DNA of 16,149 nt, taken from contig SKHS01000301.1 of assembly GCA_007116835.1 (NCBI GenBank), positions 1 to 16,149 of the forward strand. Direction: 5' to 3'. Source of the stretch: Halomonas sp. GTDB lineage: Bacteria > Pseudomonadota > Gammaproteobacteria > Pseudomonadales > Halomonadaceae. This document shows positions 13,561 through 16,149 of this stretch, in pieces; within the stretch, counting starts at the first letter, position 1; every line of letters starts with the position of its first letter. Both the position numbers and the translations under genes were made by a program. Below the pieces are notes generated by a model, which did no database searches, was not told the DNA's origin, and saw nothing but the letters and a program-made list of their open reading frames with translations.

Positions 13561-13574
13561 TAGAACCTCTGACC

Positions 13575-14444
13575 TTAGCGACGGCCAGCCTGTTCCATAA
13601 CTTCTTTAGCAAAGTCGACTTCTTCTTTCTCGATGCCTTCGCCCACTTCAAAGCGAGTAAAGCTAACCACTTCACCACCAGCAGCTTTGACGAACTCGGC
13701 AACCGACTGGTTCGGGTCTTTAACGAACGGCTGCTCGGTCAGGCTGTTCTCGGCCAGGTATTTTTTCAAGCGGCCTTGAACCATTTTCTCAGCAATCTGC
13801 TCAGGCTTACCGGCCATGTCCGGCTGGGCCAGAATAATCGCTTTCTCTTTGTCTAGCTCTTCCTGCGGCATATCTTCAGGATGGGCAACCGACGGATTGA
13901 TCGCCGCAACGTGCATCGCAACGTCTTTAGCAGCTTCCGAGTTACCACCTTTCAGAACGGTCAAAACGCCGATGCGGCCACCGTGAACGTATTCACCGAC
14001 CAGACCACCTTCAACAGCGTTCACAACAACGGCACGACGTACACCGATGTTCTCACCGATTTTCTGTACCAACTGCTCACGAGTGGACTCAAGGTCACCC
14101 GCCATTACCGCAGCAACGTCTTCATTTTTCGCCGCAAAGAACGCATCTGCGATCTTATTGGTGAAAGCGATGAAGTTGTCGTCACGGGCAACGAAGTCAG
14201 TTTCGGAGTTGATCTCGACCATGACGCCGTAGCTACCGTCTTCTGCTACGCGAGTAACAACGGCACCTTCTGCAGCGGTACGGCCCGCTTTTTTCGCGGC
14301 TTTTAGACCAGAGCTTTTACGCAGGTTCTCGATTGCGACTTCGATATCACCGTTAGTTTCAGTGAGTGCTTTTTTGCACTCCATCATGCCAAGACCGGTA
14401 CGTTCGCGCAGTTCCTTAACCTGAGAGGCACTGATAGCTGCCAT
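13575..14444 (-). CDS. tsf: Translation elongation factor Ts
   Basis: EF-Ts (289 residues; E. coli 283) is the nucleotide exchange factor that releases GDP from EF-Tu. The N-terminal UBA-like domain has VKELRERTGLGMMECKKAL at residues 9-27. The core contacts EF-Tu through the conserved ETDFVARDDNF at 81-91. Later blocks include VGEYVHGGRIGVL (about 149-161), MHVAAINPS and the C-terminal QPFVKDPNQSV region. ATG 14444 has GAGGTGA about 7 bases upstream. It lies 218 bases after rpsB, with a terminator-like element between them, the same arrangement as the E. coli rpsB-tsf operon. The gap also holds an AT-rich TATACT at about 14495-14500 that could be a -10 for tsf, but no good -35 is visible. 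Confidence 0.98.
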   Translation of the reverse strand: MAAISASQVKELRERTGLGMMECKKALTETNGDIEVAIENLRKSSGLKAAKKAGRTAAEGAVVTRVAEDGSYGVMVEINSETDFVARDDNFIAFTNKIADAFFAAKNEDVAAVMAGDLESTREQLVQKIGENIGVRRAVVVNAVEGGLVGEYVHGGRIGVLTVLKGGNSEAAKDVAMHVAAINPSVAHPEDMPQEELDKEKAIILAQPDMAGKPEQIAEKMVQGRLKKYLAENSLTEQPFVKDPNQSVAEFVKAAGGEVVSFTRFEVGEGIEKEEVDFAKEVMEQAGRR

Positions 14445-14590
14445 GAGTTTTCACCTCGGAAATGGTTCTAGCTGAGAGTTAAACACCCCACATAGTATAA
14501 GCTCGGCAGATGACCGTTGCGTATCACTTTGTAGAGCGCTTGCCGGCATTAAGTGTCCGGCATGTTCGGCCCGCCCAGGGCGTACCTAAA

Positions 14591-14620
14591 GCGGGAAAAA
14601 GGGGGCATAAGGCCCCCTCT
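14591..14620 (-). terminator. Rho-independent terminator/attenuator after rpsB
   Basis: On the minus strand AGGGGGC (14612-14618) and GCCCCCT (14600-14606) form a perfect 7-bp stem with a 5-base loop, directly followed by a T-run (14596-14600). It lies about 43 bases past the rpsB stop. As tsf follows without a strong promoter of its own, it probably works as a partial terminator that lowers tsf relative to rpsB. Confidence 0.75.
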
Positions 14621-14662
14621 TAACACGATGCGGCTCACCTGCCCGCCGCACCCCTGCAACCG

Positions 14663-15412
14663 TTACTCGGCAGCAGTACCGGTGTCGGCAGAAGCGGCTT
14701 CTTCCGTCACTTCGACAAACTCGTCCGGACGACCTTCTTTCGCGCGATTACAAGCGTCAGCAATCGCTTTCACGTAGATCTGGATCGCGCGGATAGAGTC
14801 ATCGTTACCCGGGATAACGTAATCGACGCCATCTGGGTTTGAGTTGGTATCGACAACGCCAATAACCGGGATACCCAGCTTGTTGGCTTCGTTGATCGCG
14901 ATGCGCTCGTGGTCAACGTCGATAACGAACAGTGCGTCTGGAAGGCCGCCCATGTTCTTGATACCGCCGATAGAACGCTCAAGCTTGTCCTGCTCACGCG
15001 TCGCCATCAAGACTTCTTTTTTGGTCAGTTTTTCGAACGTGCCATCTTCGCGCATTGTTTCTAGATCGCGCAGACGCTTGATCGACTGACGAATGGTCTT
15101 GAAGTTAGTCAGCATGCCGCCCAACCAGCGATGGTTGACGAACGGCTGGTTAACGCGGTTTGCTTCTTCTTTGATGATCTTGCTAGCGCTGCGCTTGGTG
15201 CCAACAAACAAAATTTTGTTGTTGGATGCCGCCATCTTCTCAACCACGTCGATCGCTTCGTTCAGCGCCGGCAGAGTGTGCTCAAGGTTGATGATATGAA
15301 TCTTGTTGCGCGCGCCGAAGATGAACTTGCCCATCTTCGGATTCCAGTACTTGGTTTGGTGACCGAAGTGAGCGCCTGCTTTCAGCAGGTCACGCATATT
15401 AACGTGAGACAT
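14663..15412 (-). CDS. rpsB: 30S ribosomal protein S2
   Basis: S2 (249 residues; E. coli 241) is one of the last proteins to join the 30S subunit and is needed with S1 for translation initiation. It is recognised over its whole length. MSHVNMRDLLKAGAHFGHQT is the N-terminus, with YWNPKMGKFIFGARNKIHIINLE after it. KILFVGTKRSA is at about residues 66-76, NHRWLGGMLTNFKTI at about 93-107 and PDALFVIDVDHE at about 157-168. GIPVIGVVDTNSNPDGVDYVIPGNDD is in the C-terminal half. The end is an acidic, Ala/Glu-rich tail. ATG 15412 has AGGAG 7 bases upstream. It is the first gene of the minus-strand block, with a long leader and promoter upstream and a terminator downstream. In E. coli S2 represses its own rpsB-tsf operon through the leader. 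Confidence 0.98.
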   Translation of the reverse strand: MSHVNMRDLLKAGAHFGHQTKYWNPKMGKFIFGARNKIHIINLEHTLPALNEAIDVVEKMAASNNKILFVGTKRSASKIIKEEANRVNQPFVNHRWLGGMLTNFKTIRQSIKRLRDLETMREDGTFEKLTKKEVLMATREQDKLERSIGGIKNMGGLPDALFVIDVDHERIAINEANKLGIPVIGVVDTNSNPDGVDYVIPGNDDSIRAIQIYVKAIADACNRAKEGRPDEFVEVTEEAASADTGTAAE

Positions 15413-15629
15413 GGTAAAACTCCTGAAACTCGGGTTAGGCCTCCACGCACCCCATGGATCCGACCAGTGGCGTCGTTAGACGTCGCCAGCGGCACCCGGG
15501 ACCATGTGCCGGTGCATGTGTGTTTTCAAGGCTTGCTGTTGAGCAACACCGTGTATGCGTTGCTGTTTAATTGCCTTTCTGCAGATGACCAACCCGTAAG
15601 AAGCGGTGGATGGCGATTGCAGGAAAGCG
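15413..15629 (-). promoter_or_regulatory. rpsB 5' leader, likely structured and S2-responsive
   Basis: From the predicted start site to the rpsB ATG there are about 217 transcribed bases with no gene. Several stems can be drawn. A 9-bp stem with one bulged base pairs 15618-15627 with 15575-15583, right at the 5' end. A 6-bp stem pairs 15542-15547 with 15559-15564. A hairpin with one mismatch lies at 15469-15487. In E. coli and relatives the rpsB leader is the site of S2 autogenous control. That this leader has the same role is inferred from position and length, not from a recognised consensus. Confidence 0.45.
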
Positions 15630-15635
15630 CGCGGC

Positions 15636-15644
15636 TTTATACCA
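15636..15644 (-). promoter_or_regulatory. rpsB promoter (extended -10 with GC-rich discriminator)
   Basis: On the minus strand TGGTATAAA gives an extended -10 (TGn plus TATAAA, hexamer at 15636-15641). It is followed at once by the discriminator GCCGCGCGC, the kind found at stringently controlled rRNA and ribosomal-protein promoters. The -35 at the right distance (TTCATC, 15659-15664) is poor, as expected for an extended -10 promoter. The E. coli rpsB promoter is also of the extended -10 type. Confidence 0.7.
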
Positions 15645-15651
15645 TAGATCA

Positions 15652-15679
15652 TTACCAAGATGAAGTCGCAGTCTATATT
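15652..15679 (+). promoter_or_regulatory. Candidate map promoter
   Basis: On the plus strand TTACCA (15652-15657; four of six to TTGACA) is followed after 16 bases by TATATT (15674-15679), about 65 bases before the map ATG. It overlaps the upstream region of the divergent rpsB promoter, so the two could compete for RNA polymerase. The match is moderate. Confidence 0.35.
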
Positions 15680-15743
15680 ACGCTGTTAATTTGCCGCTCA
15701 TCATTGCCGTTCGCCACTTACCTAGACTCCACATCGAGAATTC

Positions 15744-16149
15744 ATGAACGTTCCTATCAAGACGCCTTCTGAAATCGAGAAAATGCGCGACGCCGGACGT
15801 CAAGCCGCCAGTGTCATTGAAATGATCACCCCTTTCATCAAAGCTGGCATGTCCACCGGTGAAATTGACCGCCGGTGCCACGACTATATTGTTAATGAAC
15901 TAGGCTCGACACCAGCCCCCCTGAACTATCATGGCTTTCCGAAAGCAACCTGCACGTCGATCAACCATGTGGTTTGCCACGGCATTCCTGACGATGCCAA
16001 AAAGCTTAAAAACGGCGATATCATGAACCTGGACATCACCGTCAGGACTCCTGACGGCTACCACGGTGACTCCAGCGTGATGTTTGTCATCGGCGACACC
16101 ATTCAGGGAGAGCGCCTGTGCCGTATCACTCAAGAGTGTTTGTATAAAA
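15744..16149 (+). CDS. map: Methionine aminopeptidase type I (truncated by window edge)
   Basis: Map removes the initiator methionine from new proteins with small second residues; it is a dinuclear metalloenzyme of the pita-bread fold. The first 135 residues are present (family about 260); the frame is still open at the right edge. ATG 15744 gives MNVPIKTPSEIEKMRDAGRQ, the usual type I N-terminus without an extension. The substrate-binding His79 is in INHVVCHGIPDD (residues 74-84). The metal ligands Asp97 (in MNLDITV) and Asp109 (in YHGDSSVMF) are present, and GERLCRITQECLY follows at 122-134. The remaining ligands (one His and two Glu in the family) lie beyond the window. The ribosome site is weak (CGAGA). 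It is divergent from rpsB, the common gammaproteobacterial arrangement. Confidence 0.96.
   Translation, partial: MNVPIKTPSEIEKMRDAGRQAASVIEMITPFIKAGMSTGEIDRRCHDYIVNELGSTPAPLNYHGFPKATCTSINHVVCHGIPDDAKKLKNGDIMNLDITVRTPDGYHGDSSVMFVIGDTIQGERLCRITQECLYK

Noticed and set aside
14543..14563. A 7-base direct repeat CCGGCAT (two copies, 7 bases apart) upstream of tsf
   Set aside because: It is too short and present in only two copies; there is no associated element.
15476..15658. A 60-codon minus-strand open frame in the rpsB leader
   Set aside because: It overlaps the rpsB promoter, has no ribosome site and resembles no known leader peptide, so it is most likely chance.
15131..15772. A 213-codon plus-strand open frame over the rpsB start and divergent region
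   Set aside because: It runs antisense through rpsB, crosses the rpsB promoter and overlaps the map start. The protein has no recognisable motif and there is no ribosome site.
1..16149. Mobile elements, CRISPR arrays, tRNA/rRNA genes or defence systems
   Set aside because: I read both strands and saw no transposase, integrase, repeat-spacer pattern, tRNA-like cloverleaf or unknown accessory gene. Every long coding region belongs to a conserved core family, so I do not claim a novel system here.

Overview
The window is a conserved bacterial housekeeping block. It carries the cell-envelope and translation cluster that many Gammaproteobacteria share. Fifteen of the seventeen genes are complete and sixteen lie on the minus strand. 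In minus-strand (transcriptional) order they are rpsB, tsf, pyrH, frr, uppS, cdsA, dxr, rseP, bamA, skp, lpxD, fabZ, lpxA, lpxB, rnhB and the 5' part of dnaE. Only map, at the right edge, lies on the plus strand, divergent from rpsB. dxr sits between cdsA and rseP, as in Pseudomonas, and not between frr and uppS as in Escherichia coli. With the moderately high GC and the protein sequences, this suggests an oceanospirillal or Halomonas-like gammaproteobacterium. That assignment is inference; no marker in the window proves the genus.

Right end (about 12.1-16.1 kb): the rpsB/map divergent region holds a good extended -10 promoter for rpsB with a GC-rich discriminator, a long structured rpsB leader, and an overlapping candidate map promoter. 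rpsB (ribosomal protein S2) is followed by a clear Rho-independent terminator or attenuator, then tsf (EF-Ts). After a gap with three hairpins come pyrH (UMP kinase) and frr (ribosome recycling factor), only 4 bases apart.

Middle (about 5.4-12.0 kb): uppS, cdsA and dxr form an overlapping set making isoprenoid precursors, undecaprenyl diphosphate and CDP-diacylglycerol. rseP (site-2 protease of the sigma-E envelope stress response) and bamA (outer-membrane protein assembly) follow.

Left end (1-5.3 kb): skp (periplasmic chaperone), lpxD, fabZ, lpxA and lpxB provide chaperoning of outer-membrane proteins and the early lipid A pathway. FabZ competes with LpxA and LpxD for the same (R)-3-hydroxyacyl-ACP pool. 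rnhB (RNase HII) and dnaE (DNA polymerase III alpha, truncated by the window edge) close the block. Short overlaps (fabZ/lpxA, lpxB/rnhB, uppS/cdsA, cdsA/dxr) and several non-ATG starts (TTG for lpxA; GTG for rseP, cdsA and frr) point to translational coupling.

I found no mobile element, CRISPR array, tRNA, rRNA, phage gene or unknown coding gene, and nothing that looks like an undescribed system. The points worth a second look are all in the intergenic regions: hairpins, leader structures and candidate promoters.
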